Origin: an uncultured Gemmatimonadota bacterium
GTDB lineage: Bacteria > Gemmatimonadota > Gemmatimonadetes > Gemmatimonadales > Gemmatimonadaceae
Direction of reading: 5' to 3'
Length of the DNA: 28,418 nucleotides
Assembly (NCBI GenBank): GCA_946478895.1
Contig: CAMLDY010000026.1
Coordinates: 1-28,418 of the forward strand
The position numbers were made by a program, and so were the translations under genes. The notes beneath the pieces were generated by a model that saw only the letters and a list, made by a program, of their open reading frames with translations, made no database searches and was not told where the DNA came from. Of the stretch, positions 15,505 through 22,650 are shown piece by piece (position 1 is the stretch's first letter; every line of letters begins with the position of its first letter).

Positions 15505-16568
15505 AAACACTTCTCCGCCGAGGGCACACTCGCGGGAGCGTCGAAGGGAGCGACGCTCGCACCATGGAACCCGTAGCCGGCCACTTCGGTTCCAGCGCGC
15601 AAGCCGATGTCCTCGCCGGCAGCAGTTCTGTCGGGCAGCCTGTCGGAGAACTTGAATGCTGCTGCCGCAGGCAGAACGAGGACAGAGCAATGCGCTCCTC
15701 GAATCACCTTTGTCACCGTCTGCCCGGCGAGGACGCGGCCGAGCACTGACCGGCCGTGTGTACCGGCAACGATGAGGTCGGCCTCGAACTCTTCGGCGTA
15801 GGAGAGCAACTTGGCGGCAGGTCTTCCATACAGAATTCGGTGGCTGATGCGAAATCTTCTATCCGAGTCGAGCCAGCGGGTAACGCGCGTTAGTTCGGCT
15901 GTGATCGCCGCTTCGTGCGATCGAAACCATTCTTCCGGGACGTGCTCGTTGCGACTCCACGGGACGCAGTGAGCGAGCACTACCAGCGCCTTCTTGTCCG
16001 CGAAATCGAGGGCCAGGCGAGCGGCTTCAATGCTTGCCTCGCTGAAGTCCATCGCGACGACGATACGTTGCGGCGCGGGCCGGAATCCGGCAGCGATTGC
16101 GAGCACCGGTATTTCGCTGATCCGCACCAGCCGCACGGCCGTCTCGCTGCCAAACAGGCGCGAGGCAAGCCCGTGACCACCGAGCCCGATGACAATCATG
16201 GAGGCATTGATGTTTGTGGCGGTGGAGCTGATCCGCTCGGCGGGCACGCCGGTCTCGAGACTCACCGGCCACGCCTCTGCGCCTCGCGCGGCGAGCTGTC
16301 CCTTTACCGCGGTCATCGCATCTCGCTGGATCTCTCGCTGGATGTCAGCCATCAACTGCAGATCGGCACCGCCAAACGGGACAGGGAGATGGTTGACCAC
16401 GGTAAGCACCTTTACGTCAACCGGACGTCGCTCCGACAACTCGCGGACGAAGCGGACGGCAGGATCGGATTGCGCCGTTCCGTCGGTAGCCAGAAGTACG
16501 ACGGGCAACCGCGTGAGAGAGGTGAGCAGATCAGTCGATGTTCCCTGTTCGGTCGTGGTTCCTGACAT
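15501..16568 (-). CDS. Universal stress protein, divergent tandem UspA (USP4)
   Basis: A 355-residue protein with two UspA domains (about 20-165 and 170-310) and a 45-residue C-terminal tail. Domain starts are VVLLATDGTAQSD and RIVVAMDFSEASIEAARLAL. The first nucleotide loop is IGLGGHGLASRLFGSE and the second GTHGRSVLGRVLAGQ, where the final Ser of the consensus is Gln. It is clearly different from USP1-3. The ATG at 16568 follows GGGAGGAAC at ideal spacing. Its stop overlaps the GTG start of the CPL ATPase, so stress protein and pump are made together. Palindrome site G lies 186 nt upstream. Confidence 0.9.
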   Translation of the reverse strand: MSGTTTEQGTSTDLLTSLTRLPVVLLATDGTAQSDPAVRFVRELSERRPVDVKVLTVVNHLPVPFGGADLQLMADIQREIQRDAMTAVKGQLAARGAEAWPVSLETGVPAERISSTATNINASMIVIGLGGHGLASRLFGSETAVRLVRISEIPVLAIAAGFRPAPQRIVVAMDFSEASIEAARLALDFADKKALVVLAHCVPWSRNEHVPEEWFRSHEAAITAELTRVTRWLDSDRRFRISHRILYGRPAAKLLSYAEEFEADLIVAGTHGRSVLGRVLAGQTVTKVIRGAHCSVLVLPAAAAFKFSDRLPDRTAAGEDIGLRAGTEVAGYGFHGASVAPFDAPASVPSAEKCL

Positions 16569-16753
16569 TGTTCCTCCCAGCTCTTGCTGCGATGACGCCC
16601 GGATATCTCCTCGCTTCGATCTGACCATCGCCAGGTCGGAAAAGAGGGCACTTGCGGGCGCATCCGCCGCTTTGGGCGCTGTAGGCAAGATCGATCACGC
16701 ACTCGCGCGGGTCAGTCGGCAAATCACGGATACTTTGTCCTGCGCACGCTCTG

Positions 16754-16773
16754 GATTGTGCGGAATTTCCCTA
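16754..16773 (+). promoter_or_regulatory. Recurrent palindrome, site G
   Basis: GATTGTGCGGAATTTCCCTA in the 301-nt gap before USP4 matches the repeated motif, with core GGAATTTCC. It lies 186 nt from the USP4 ATG, further than other copies. Apart from this site and two hairpins (16804-16828 and 16845-16861) I see nothing in the gap. Confidence 0.45.
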
Positions 16774-16803
16774 TCGACAATCGCCAGCAGAGACAGAGGC
16801 CTC

Positions 16804-16828
16804 CGCCAAACTGGGAAACCATTTGGCG
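16804..16828. other. Hairpin CGCCAAA/TTTGGCG
   Basis: A perfect 7-bp stem with an 11-nt loop lies between USP5 and site G. It could reinforce termination after USP5 or be part of a regulatory site; nothing in sequence decides this. Confidence 0.35.
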
Positions 16829-16844
16829 TGGGCTCTGACCTTTT

Positions 16845-16861
16845 CACGGCCGATGGCCGTG
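16845..16861. terminator. Hairpin after USP5
   Basis: CACGGCC and GGCCGTG form a 7-bp stem with a 3-nt loop, just past the USP5 stop on the minus strand. No T-tract follows in that direction, so a terminator role is tentative. Confidence 0.45.
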
Positions 16862-16869
16862 GACCGATT

Positions 16870-17829
16870 TCAGCGGCTCGGCGGCGTGATCAGCATCGAC
16901 CACTTGCCATCGCGCACGAGTTTGCGACTGACGCTGCCCAGCAATAAACGGGTGAGCAGTCTGTGCCGCTGGCTGGCGGTCGCGATCATGTCGGGGCTGA
17001 TCTTTTCCGCGAGACTCAGCAGCTCTTTCCCTGGATCTCCATTGCGGGTGACGGTCTCTACCCGAATCGATTTCCCCTGTTTGATCTCGCTCGAGAGCCG
17101 CTCGAACACCCGGTCAATTCCCTCACGTTGGACGAGTGCGGCACCCTCGTCGCCTTCCTCAACGACTGGCGAAGGCAGGGCAATGTGGGCGAGAACCACT
17201 ACGCCGCCGGGATCGACCAGATTTGCGGCGATGTGCGCGGTCTCCCAGCTCGCCTTGCCGAAGTCCGTGGCAACCAGGATGCGAAACGGCAGGCTGGCGG
17301 TGTCAGGTCGTACGCCAAGGATCGGCATCGGGGCGTTGGACATCACGCGGGTGGCGGTGTTCTCACCGAGCGCCTGAGCAAAAGCGCCATGACGATGGAT
17401 GCCCATGACCAGCAGCTCGGCGCCACTTTCCTCCGCATCATAGAGGATGGTCGATGCCGGGTCACCGATGACCGTTCTCACCGGCCAGGCAGGGTCCTCA
17501 CCGAGGATGTCGTGGATCCTGTTGCGGATGATTCGCGCCTGATCGTCGTAGAACTCCTCGCCAAGAACGGCCTGGGTGAAAGCGAAGGTCGCGTCCGCCG
17601 CGCCGCCGCCGGCAAGTGGAGTCATCGGCTCGATAGCGCGCAACACCGTGGGGTTGGCGCCGCGGTGTGCCAGCGTGGCGGCAACCCGGATCGCCGCCGG
17701 CGCGTTGTCATCGTTGTCGATCGCGAGAAGGAGCTTGTACGAGACGCCGGGCAGGAACAGATGCCGATACGACTTGACGCCGGTCACCGCAGTTGGCGGC
17801 GTGAGAGTGAGCTGCGCATCGATGCTCAT
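16870..17829 (-). CDS. Universal stress protein, degenerate tandem UspA (USP5)
   Basis: A 319-residue protein with two UspA-like halves. The first begins about residue 30 (YKLLLAIDNDDNAPAAIRVAATLA) and the second about residue 178 (FRILVATDFGKASWETAHIAANL). The nucleotide loops are poor: MGIHRHGAFAQALGE in the first half, with Glu in place of the final Ser/Thr, and TASQRHRLLTRLLLGS in the second, lacking both leading Gly. It is probably not a classical ATP-binding USP. An unusual N-terminal 28 residues precede the first domain. The ATG at 17829 has AAGGAG upstream and overlaps the stop of the 70-codon ORF as ATGA, so the two are coupled. It is followed by hairpins before USP4. Confidence 0.87.
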   Translation of the reverse strand: MSIDAQLTLTPPTAVTGVKSYRHLFLPGVSYKLLLAIDNDDNAPAAIRVAATLAHRGANPTVLRAIEPMTPLAGGGAADATFAFTQAVLGEEFYDDQARIIRNRIHDILGEDPAWPVRTVIGDPASTILYDAEESGAELLVMGIHRHGAFAQALGENTATRVMSNAPMPILGVRPDTASLPFRILVATDFGKASWETAHIAANLVDPGGVVVLAHIALPSPVVEEGDEGAALVQREGIDRVFERLSSEIKQGKSIRVETVTRNGDPGKELLSLAEKISPDMIATASQRHRLLTRLLLGSVSRKLVRDGKWSMLITPPSR

Positions 17830-18038
17830 GGACGTCTCCTTTGTTTTGGTCGATCGACCCATGGTACCAGCGCTCTTTGGCGCGGAACCAGGCATGGATG
17901 TACCAATGGCGTTTGGTCGGCCGCCGGTTGAAGGACGCCGCAAAACTCACCCCGCAAGGCAGCGAGCTTTTCGTCCTCTGCGATCTCAGCCGGACTGCGA
18001 TGGCTATGGGGGGGATGGCCGTCCGAATAGTAGTCCAT
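17826..18038 (-). CDS. Small conserved ORF, HSHRSPAE family copy 2
   Basis: A 70-codon ORF from ATG 18038 whose TGA overlaps the USP5 ATG (ATGA). Residues 11-30 read HSHRSPAEIAEDEKLAALRG, matching the ORF at 7996-8271 in 18 of 20 residues with 15 synonymous codon changes. Both copies open M-x-YY with Pro and His residues after it. The conserved part would be a short, charged, probably helical segment; the remaining 40 residues differ between copies. No signal peptide, membrane segment or known domain is seen. It begins 53 nt from palindrome site H, exactly as copy 1 does from site D. It could be a stand-alone small protein or a leader whose translation opens the USP5 start. Confidence 0.8.
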   Translation of the reverse strand: MDYYSDGHPPHSHRSPAEIAEDEKLAALRGEFCGVLQPAADQTPLVHPCLVPRQRALVPWVDRPKQRRRP

Positions 18039-18090
18039 GGGCGTAAAGTGGGACTTGCGAACTATCGAATCCGTAGTCGATCCGCCTCTC

Positions 18091-18110
18091 TTTTGTGGGA
18101 GATTCCCTGA
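18091..18110 (+). promoter_or_regulatory. Recurrent palindrome, site H
   Basis: TTTTGTGGGAGATTCCCTGA is one of the clearest copies, with near-symmetric GGGAGATTCCC. It lies between the divergent small ORF/USP5 unit (53 nt to ATG 18038) and the hypothetical gene at 18189. A second symmetric element, GTAAATCCTTAC (18120-18131), follows. Confidence 0.6.
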
Positions 18111-18188
18111 AATCTTCCGGTAAATCCTTACAGCGATTGTCTCTTGTTCCTGTCAGGATTGTCGAAGCTCTGCTGACTAGTTTCCGCA

Positions 18189-18656
18189 ATGATAAGACAA
18201 ACGGCCCTTGACCTTGGCGTACTACCGAAGGCATTCAGCGAAGCGCTACAAGCTGATCTGTCGGAGCGGTACGACCGCGAGGCAGCAGACCGCGGGCTCG
18301 GCGGAGACGTAAGGACGCCAGTCAGCGTCAGCACTCCTCGCTGGACCGCGCTCGGCGAGGCCGTGTGGGTGGTAACCAGGCAGATGAAAGTCCACGGATA
18401 CCTCCCTGAGAGTGTTCTGATCGCTATCAAGTCGGCGGCGCGTGAAGCAGCGGTGCCCCGTGTGGCGGAGCATTTGGTAAGGGACATTATCGCCGACGCC
18501 GCTCAGTGGTGTATCCAGGCGTACTTCGAGGCTGCAGCCGCGCAGCAAGACCTTGCCGTGTTTGCGACACCGACTTCGCGTGTTGTTGCAATTCCCTCTG
18601 GAATCGAAACTCCGAGTACTCTTCGGCCGCCTATTTTACCCGAACACCATCCCTGA
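18189..18656 (+). CDS. Hypothetical protein, 155 residues
   Basis: I do not recognise a family. The protein is soluble, with no signal peptide or membrane helix. Residues 50-110 look helical and contain GEAVWVVTRQMKVHGYLPESVLIAIKSA, followed by a further helical segment; the last 40 residues are Pro/Ser/Thr-rich and probably disordered. The start ATG has no clear ribosome site. It is divergent from the small-ORF/USP5 unit and shares the upstream region holding site H, so the two may be co-regulated. Codon use and GC content look like those of its neighbours. Confidence 0.6.
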   Translation: MIRQTALDLGVLPKAFSEALQADLSERYDREAADRGLGGDVRTPVSVSTPRWTALGEAVWVVTRQMKVHGYLPESVLIAIKSAAREAAVPRVAEHLVRDIIADAAQWCIQAYFEAAAAQQDLAVFATPTSRVVAIPSGIETPSTLRPPILPEHHP

Positions 18657-18785
18657 TCCTTCTGAGGGGAAGAGAATCACTATCGCACCCTCCCCCAGTC
18701 GATGAAGGTGCCAGGAGGCTGTCGGGTCAGACCAAGCGTCGGTTCGGTGGTCGACGTGCATCGCAACCTCTTCGCGCTGCCACGC

Positions 18786-19862
18786 CTATGACGCCAGGAA
18801 AGTGCTCTCGAGGCGTGACGATTCGGCGCGGCGCTTGATGCCGAGCAGCATTCCCCGCTCCATGATGAAGTGCGCAGGCTCGTAGACCAGCAATCGAAAC
18901 GGCGCCGCCAGAACCCCGGCGAGACTCGGCGCTCCCTCGCCGCGCGTTCTGATGAGCATGCGCGTCTTGTTGTCGGTTGTCGGCAGGACGACGAACGCGC
19001 CCCAACCTTCCAGCACCAGGGCCTGACCGGGAACGACCTTGAGAACTCTGCAGCCGAGTCTGCGACCGAAGATTCCGCCGAGGTAGTTGTCGGGAACGGT
19101 CGGCACCAGCTCCCCGACTTGTCGCTTCTGCCATTCGGGAATGATCTGATTGGCGTTGGTGATCTTCGCCCCGACGGCGTTCTCGAGCGCGGTGTAGCTG
19201 TAAAAGCCGCCGCGGTCCTGGCCGATCTGAATGAGCCATGGCCAGACTGACTCGGTTGGCGCGCTGATCGTGATCGCGTGATCGATGCGATAGTGTGCGA
19301 CCCGAACGAATTCGTCGCCGGGGAGAGCCATGGCGCGCTCTGCTTGCGTGGTTCCCCAGTGGACATTCCAGGGACGGAGAGCCAGAACGACCGCGACGTA
19401 GATGAGAAACAGCCAGCTGATGATCACCCCCGTGAGGCGGAGTGCCTTGTGGCGCGGAAGCGCGTGACTGGATGCGGTCGTGGCCGAGCGTGAATAAGCC
19501 ACCATGCTCAGCGCGATGAAATCGGCGGTCAGTCCGAGCACCAGGATGAACCCTGGTACAAGAATCAGCAGAAGCAGCGACGACGCAGCGCCGATGATCG
19601 TGAGTGGCCGCCAGAAATCCCTGAGACCGCTGACTCCGATTGCACCGAAGCCGCCGGCGAGAAAGCCCACCATCGCGAGCTCCCACAGTGAGATCGGCAG
19701 CCACCAGCGGCCCGTCTCGCCGGCCCAGATGCCAATTCCGGCGTGCGCCAGTCCGTGAAACAGCAGAAAGACGCCAAAGATCTTTTGTTGACGCGCTGAC
19801 AGCGTAAACGCTGCGCGGTCTCGGACGGTGCCACGCGAAAGGAGGATCGGAGGGGCTGTCAT
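18786..19862 (-). CDS. Membrane protein with C-terminal SRPBCC-like domain
   Basis: A 358-residue fusion. The first half (about 25-170) has about five membrane helices, starting FGVFLLFHGLAHAGIGIW, a pattern seen in small DoxX- or cytochrome-like membrane proteins but not diagnostic. The second half (about 190-345) is a soluble SRPBCC/polyketide-cyclase-type domain: ITISAPTESVWPWLIQIGQDRGGFYSY, then NANQIIPEWQKRQVGELVP and a closing FIMERGMLLGIK helix. These domains bind hydrophobic ligands; no ligand is known here. Its ATG at 19862 is divergent from the oxidase-like/NirK unit. No strong ribosome site is visible. The 129 nt after its stop, up to the convergent gene end at 18656, hold nothing I can identify. 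Confidence 0.75.
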   Translation of the reverse strand: MTAPPILLSRGTVRDRAAFTLSARQQKIFGVFLLFHGLAHAGIGIWAGETGRWWLPISLWELAMVGFLAGGFGAIGVSGLRDFWRPLTIIGAASSLLLLILVPGFILVLGLTADFIALSMVAYSRSATTASSHALPRHKALRLTGVIISWLFLIYVAVVLALRPWNVHWGTTQAERAMALPGDEFVRVAHYRIDHAITISAPTESVWPWLIQIGQDRGGFYSYTALENAVGAKITNANQIIPEWQKRQVGELVPTVPDNYLGGIFGRRLGCRVLKVVPGQALVLEGWGAFVVLPTTDNKTRMLIRTRGEGAPSLAGVLAAPFRLLVYEPAHFIMERGMLLGIKRRAESSRLESTFLAS

Positions 19863-19942
19863 TGATCACCCGCTGAACGAAGACGATGTGAAGTTCACTT
19901 CGGGTTGGGGGTCGAGGTATCGGGCGAGTTGCTCGTCTTGGG

Positions 19943-19960
19943 TCGGGAGTCACCTTACAC
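19943..19960 (+). promoter_or_regulatory. Weak candidate copy of the recurrent palindrome before the NirK unit
   Basis: TCGGGAGTCACCTTACAC partly fits the gene-sense motif (YAGGGAAWCYCCCACAA) and contains CCTTAC as at the nosZ element. It lies 75 nt before the proposed GTG at 20035. Mismatches make this uncertain. Confidence 0.25.
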
Positions 19961-20034
19961 GGAATGTCTCCGGTCGGGATTTCGGATCGTGTCGCAGCTT
20001 GCAGTGCGCAATTCTTGCAACATGCTGTGCGACC

Positions 20035-20490
20035 GTGCATTCCCTCGTACGTCGGTACATAAAGACCGCAGTGGGATTCCTGCTGCTCGGCCTGGCGATC
20101 GGTACGCACATCCTCGTTCGCCGCGAGCTGTATCTCGACTCGTCGAGCCAATACGAGATCAGCGCCCACACCCACGCCATTCTCGTCGGCTTCGTGATGA
20201 TGATGATCCTCGGCGTGGCGCTGTGGCTGTTCCCCCGCGAGCGCGGCGAAGAAAAGCGCTATGATCCCAGAGCGGCGAACGCCGCGTACTGGCTGATCAC
20301 TATCGGCACCGCGGCGCGCATTGCCGGCGAGCTCGCGCGAGTCGGCTCCGGTGCGCTCTGGCTGCGCCTGGTGGTCGTTGCGGGCGGTGTCGCCCAGTTC
20401 GCGGGCATCGCCGTTTTCTTCTTCACGATGTGGCCGCGCATACGCTCGGCGGGCAGTCATGTTCGCGAAGCCCGCGGCGAGAAGTTCTAG
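20035..20490 (+). CDS. Oxidase subunit I-like membrane fragment 1
   Basis: A membrane protein of about 151 residues with four helices. The segment AHTHAILVGFVMMMILGVALWLFPRER resembles the His-containing helix of haem-copper oxidase/NO-reductase subunit I (CcoN/NorB type), but the protein is only a fraction of the roughly 450-550 residues of a true subunit and lacks the remaining metal-ligand helices. Such short proteins are often labelled cbb3-type subunit I by similarity. A second, related one lies on the other side of nirK. The GTG at 20035 is chosen because it just precedes the first helix; an in-frame ATG at 19828 would overlap the divergent gene. NirK starts 20 nt after its stop, so the two are co-transcribed. 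Confidence 0.7.
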   Translation: MHSLVRRYIKTAVGFLLLGLAIGTHILVRRELYLDSSSQYEISAHTHAILVGFVMMMILGVALWLFPRERGEEKRYDPRAANAAYWLITIGTAARIAGELARVGSGALWLRLVVVAGGVAQFAGIAVFFFTMWPRIRSAGSHVREARGEKF

Positions 20491-20510
20491 ACATCCTCCG
20501 GAGATTGCTG

Positions 20511-21629
20511 ATGAACCCAGATCTTCCCCGCCTGTCCGAGCTCGCCGAGCGGCCGGCAACGCGACGCGACTTTCTCATAAAGTCATCGGCAGGCGCGATC
20601 GTTCCATTCTTCCTTGCGGCGTGCCACCCGGATGAGGGGAAGCGGGAAAGCGACCACGAAAATGGGGGCAGTGCCGGCCACGAGGCTGGGCCGGCGACGG
20701 CCCTCCGCAATCCGGACAGCAAGCTCGACACTGGTGGTCACGCCAATGTCCATCAGTCTACCAGCGCCGCGTCCCAAAAACCCAGCGTGGCGTTCCATCG
20801 ATTCGATCCGGCGCTGCCACCGGTGAGCGCGCAACGCACCCTGAAGATCGAATTCACCGCGCAGGAAGTTCCAATCAAGATCTCAGACGACACGACGGTG
20901 TCGGCGTGGACGTTCAACGGAGACATCCCCGGTCCGATCGTCCACGTGAAGCAGGGCGACACCGTCGAGTTCACGTTGGTGAATCACGGGTCGATTCCCC
21001 ACTCGATGGATTTCCATGCGGCGGTGATCGACCCGAAGATCGCGTTCCGGTCCGTCGCCCCAGGGCAGCCGGTGTCCTACACCTTTCGGGCGAAGTATCC
21101 CGGCGCGTTCCTGTATCACTGCGGCACTTCGCCTGTGCTGATGCACATCGGCTCCGGGATGGTCGGTGCGATCATCGTCGATCCGCCGTCCCCGCTGCCG
21201 ACCGCGGAAGAATATGTGCTTGTGCAGTGCGAGTATTACCTCGGCGCTGAAGTCGGTGGTGTGCAGCCGTTCGACTACACCAAGATGCTGGCGACCGTCC
21301 CCGACTACGTCTCGTTCAACGGCCGGCCGGGGCAGTACATGACGTCACCGATCAAGGCAAAGGTTGGCGACCGGGTCCGTTTCTATGTCGTGAACGCCGG
21401 TCCGACGCACCCGTGCAATTTCCACGTCGTCGGCGAGCAGTTCGACACCGTTTACCTCGGCGCGCCGCCGGCCATGCCATTGCGCGGCGTCCAGACCTTC
21501 GCCGTCGCGCCCGGCGGCGGGATGGTTTTCGAGATGCTGGCCGACATTCCCGGCGAGTTCGTATTCGTGAACCACGGTTTCGGGCACGGGCAGAAAGGGG
21601 CGATCGGAATCATCAGCGTGGAGGCGTGA
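20511..21629 (+). CDS. nirK: Copper nitrite reductase (NirK), Tat lipoprotein
   Basis: A 372-residue periplasmic enzyme with two cupredoxin domains that reduces nitrite to nitric oxide. The leader has twin Arg (TRRDFL, 17-22) and lipobox LAAC (Cys38), followed by a His/Gly/Ser-rich linker to about residue 90. All expected ligands are in order: type 1 copper by His164, Cys204, His212 and Met217; type 2 copper by His169 and His203 plus His355 (FVNHGFGH) from the partner subunit. The catalytic Asp is Asp167 in HSMDFH, and His305 in NFHVVG fits the active-site His. The H-x2-D-x-H spacing separates it from laccase-type oxidases. The ATG at 20511 has GGAG 7 nt upstream; the open frame extends upstream into the previous gene. 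Confidence 0.88.
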   Translation: MNPDLPRLSELAERPATRRDFLIKSSAGAIVPFFLAACHPDEGKRESDHENGGSAGHEAGPATALRNPDSKLDTGGHANVHQSTSAASQKPSVAFHRFDPALPPVSAQRTLKIEFTAQEVPIKISDDTTVSAWTFNGDIPGPIVHVKQGDTVEFTLVNHGSIPHSMDFHAAVIDPKIAFRSVAPGQPVSYTFRAKYPGAFLYHCGTSPVLMHIGSGMVGAIIVDPPSPLPTAEEYVLVQCEYYLGAEVGGVQPFDYTKMLATVPDYVSFNGRPGQYMTSPIKAKVGDRVRFYVVNAGPTHPCNFHVVGEQFDTVYLGAPPAMPLRGVQTFAVAPGGGMVFEMLADIPGEFVFVNHGFGHGQKGAIGIISVEA

Positions 21630-21671
21630 TGGTCGAGGCATCCTGGATCTGGGAACCGCAACTCAACTAAC

Positions 21672-22133
21672 CTAGGACTCTCCGCCAACGGTCGGCGCCC
21701 GCCGCGACGCTGGCGTCATCTCGACCCGCCTCAACGCGGCCTGCCCTCCGATGGTGCGCCAAACATTATAGATGAAGGCGAATGCACCGAGTGCGCTGAG
21801 CGTGCCACCAGTTCCAAGGACGGGAACGCTGCGCGCTCCAAAGTGCGGCGCCATGACAAACCCTACGACCATCAGCGCCAGCCCGACATTCGACAACCAC
21901 CAGTGCACCCCGCCGAGTTTCCGGTTGTGCAGCGGGTGGCCGAAAAACCGTGGCACGACGTGGTAAGCGACGCCGTAGATCATCATCGTCACGAATCCGA
22001 GCAGGTTCATGTGAACGTGCGCGGGCCGGTAGATGATCCAGAGCGGATGCACCGCCATCGCCACGCCGAGGGTGACTCCAAGGCCGAGCCAGACGAGCGC
22101 GGCCTTGATGAAACGGGCTACGAACCAATCCAT
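21672..22133 (-). CDS. Oxidase subunit I-like membrane fragment 2
   Basis: A 153-residue membrane protein with about four helices, related in-window to the protein at 20035-20490. Shared are the HxH helix and what follows (here AHVHMNLLGFVTMMIYGVAYHVVPRF; there AHTHAILVGFVMMMILGVALWLFPR) and a following W-L-x-x-x-G helix. It extends from a W-rich N-terminus (MDWFVARFIKAALVWLGLG). The His residues could bind haem or copper, but the protein is too short to be a catalytic oxidase subunit. Its ATG at 22133 overlaps the cupredoxin stop as TAATG, so the two are coupled at the end of the nos transcript. It is convergent with nirK, with 42 nt between. Confidence 0.72.
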   Translation of the reverse strand: MDWFVARFIKAALVWLGLGVTLGVAMAVHPLWIIYRPAHVHMNLLGFVTMMIYGVAYHVVPRFFGHPLHNRKLGGVHWWLSNVGLALMVVGFVMAPHFGARSVPVLGTGGTLSALGAFAFIYNVWRTIGGQAALRRVEMTPASRRAPTVGGES

Positions 22134-22588
22134 TAGTGACTCTCGTGGTCGTCTTCGTCCTCGACCTCGAGCCGTCCCTTCATCCCAAGCGCGGCGTGCG
22201 GATCGCACTGGAAGTAGTACTTGCCCGGCTCGAAGTTCACCGGAATGTCGATCGTCTGTCCCGGTAGCTGCAGCATCTCACTGGCGGGAGGCAGGTTTTT
22301 CTTGCCGGGGTTCGAGTCAGGCAGGAAGTGCACGTTGTGCACCCCGAGCTTGAGCGTGAAGCGCAGCACATCGCCGCGATGCGCTTCGATCTTGTTCGGT
22401 GTGAAATAGTTTCCCTTTTCGTCGCTCGTAGCCTCGACGACGATGGTCTTGCCGCCCGCCTGGGGTTGCGTCTCGCCGCTCTGAGCCGGCGCAGGCGTGG
22501 CGGCCGAACTATCGGCGCCGCCGTTTTCGCTTTTCGCGCACGCCAGAATGGAAACAGCAGCGAGCAACATTGTAAAATCTTTCTTCAT
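22133..22588 (-). CDS. Plastocyanin-like cupredoxin, probable lipoprotein
   Basis: A 151-residue exported blue-copper protein. The short hydrophobic leader ends in ILAC (Cys17), a possible lipobox, followed by a Ser/Ala/Pro/Gly linker to residue 45. The cupredoxin domain has the type 1 copper set: His84 in VHNVHF and the C-terminal loop Cys128-x2-His131-x4-Met136 (QCDPHAALGM). An acidic, His-containing tail follows. Such proteins shuttle single electrons in the periplasm; NosZ or NirK are natural partners given the genes on either side, but this is inferred from position. GAGGAC precedes the ATG at 22588. It is 62 nt after nosY and overlaps the next gene by one base. Confidence 0.88.
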   Translation of the reverse strand: MKKDFTMLLAAVSILACAKSENGGADSSAATPAPAQSGETQPQAGGKTIVVEATSDEKGNYFTPNKIEAHRGDVLRFTLKLGVHNVHFLPDSNPGKKNLPPASEMLQLPGQTIDIPVNFEPGKYYFQCDPHAALGMKGRLEVEDEDDHESH

Positions 22589-22618
22589 GATAGTCCTCAG
22601 TTGGTTTTTCGTTGGTTA

Positions 22619-22634
22619 GCGCGCGGTCGCGCGC
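22619..22634. other. GC-only hairpin between nosY and cupredoxin genes
   Basis: GCGCGCGGTCGCGCGC folds into a tight self-complementary stem in the 62-nt gap. It could dampen read-through or protect the upstream mRNA. No T-tract is present on the transcribed strand. Confidence 0.35.
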
Positions 22635-22650
22635 GGAGAAAGCGGCACGA

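Noticed and set aside
19863..20034. FNR-type site (TTGAT-N4-ATCAA) before the NirK unit
   Set aside because: TTGATC is present near the divergent start, but no matching right half follows at the required spacing.
18727..20559. Minus-strand 610-codon ORF spanning several genes
   Set aside because: It crosses gene boundaries on both strands and has the Arg/Ala/Gly-rich composition of frame shadows in GC-rich DNA.
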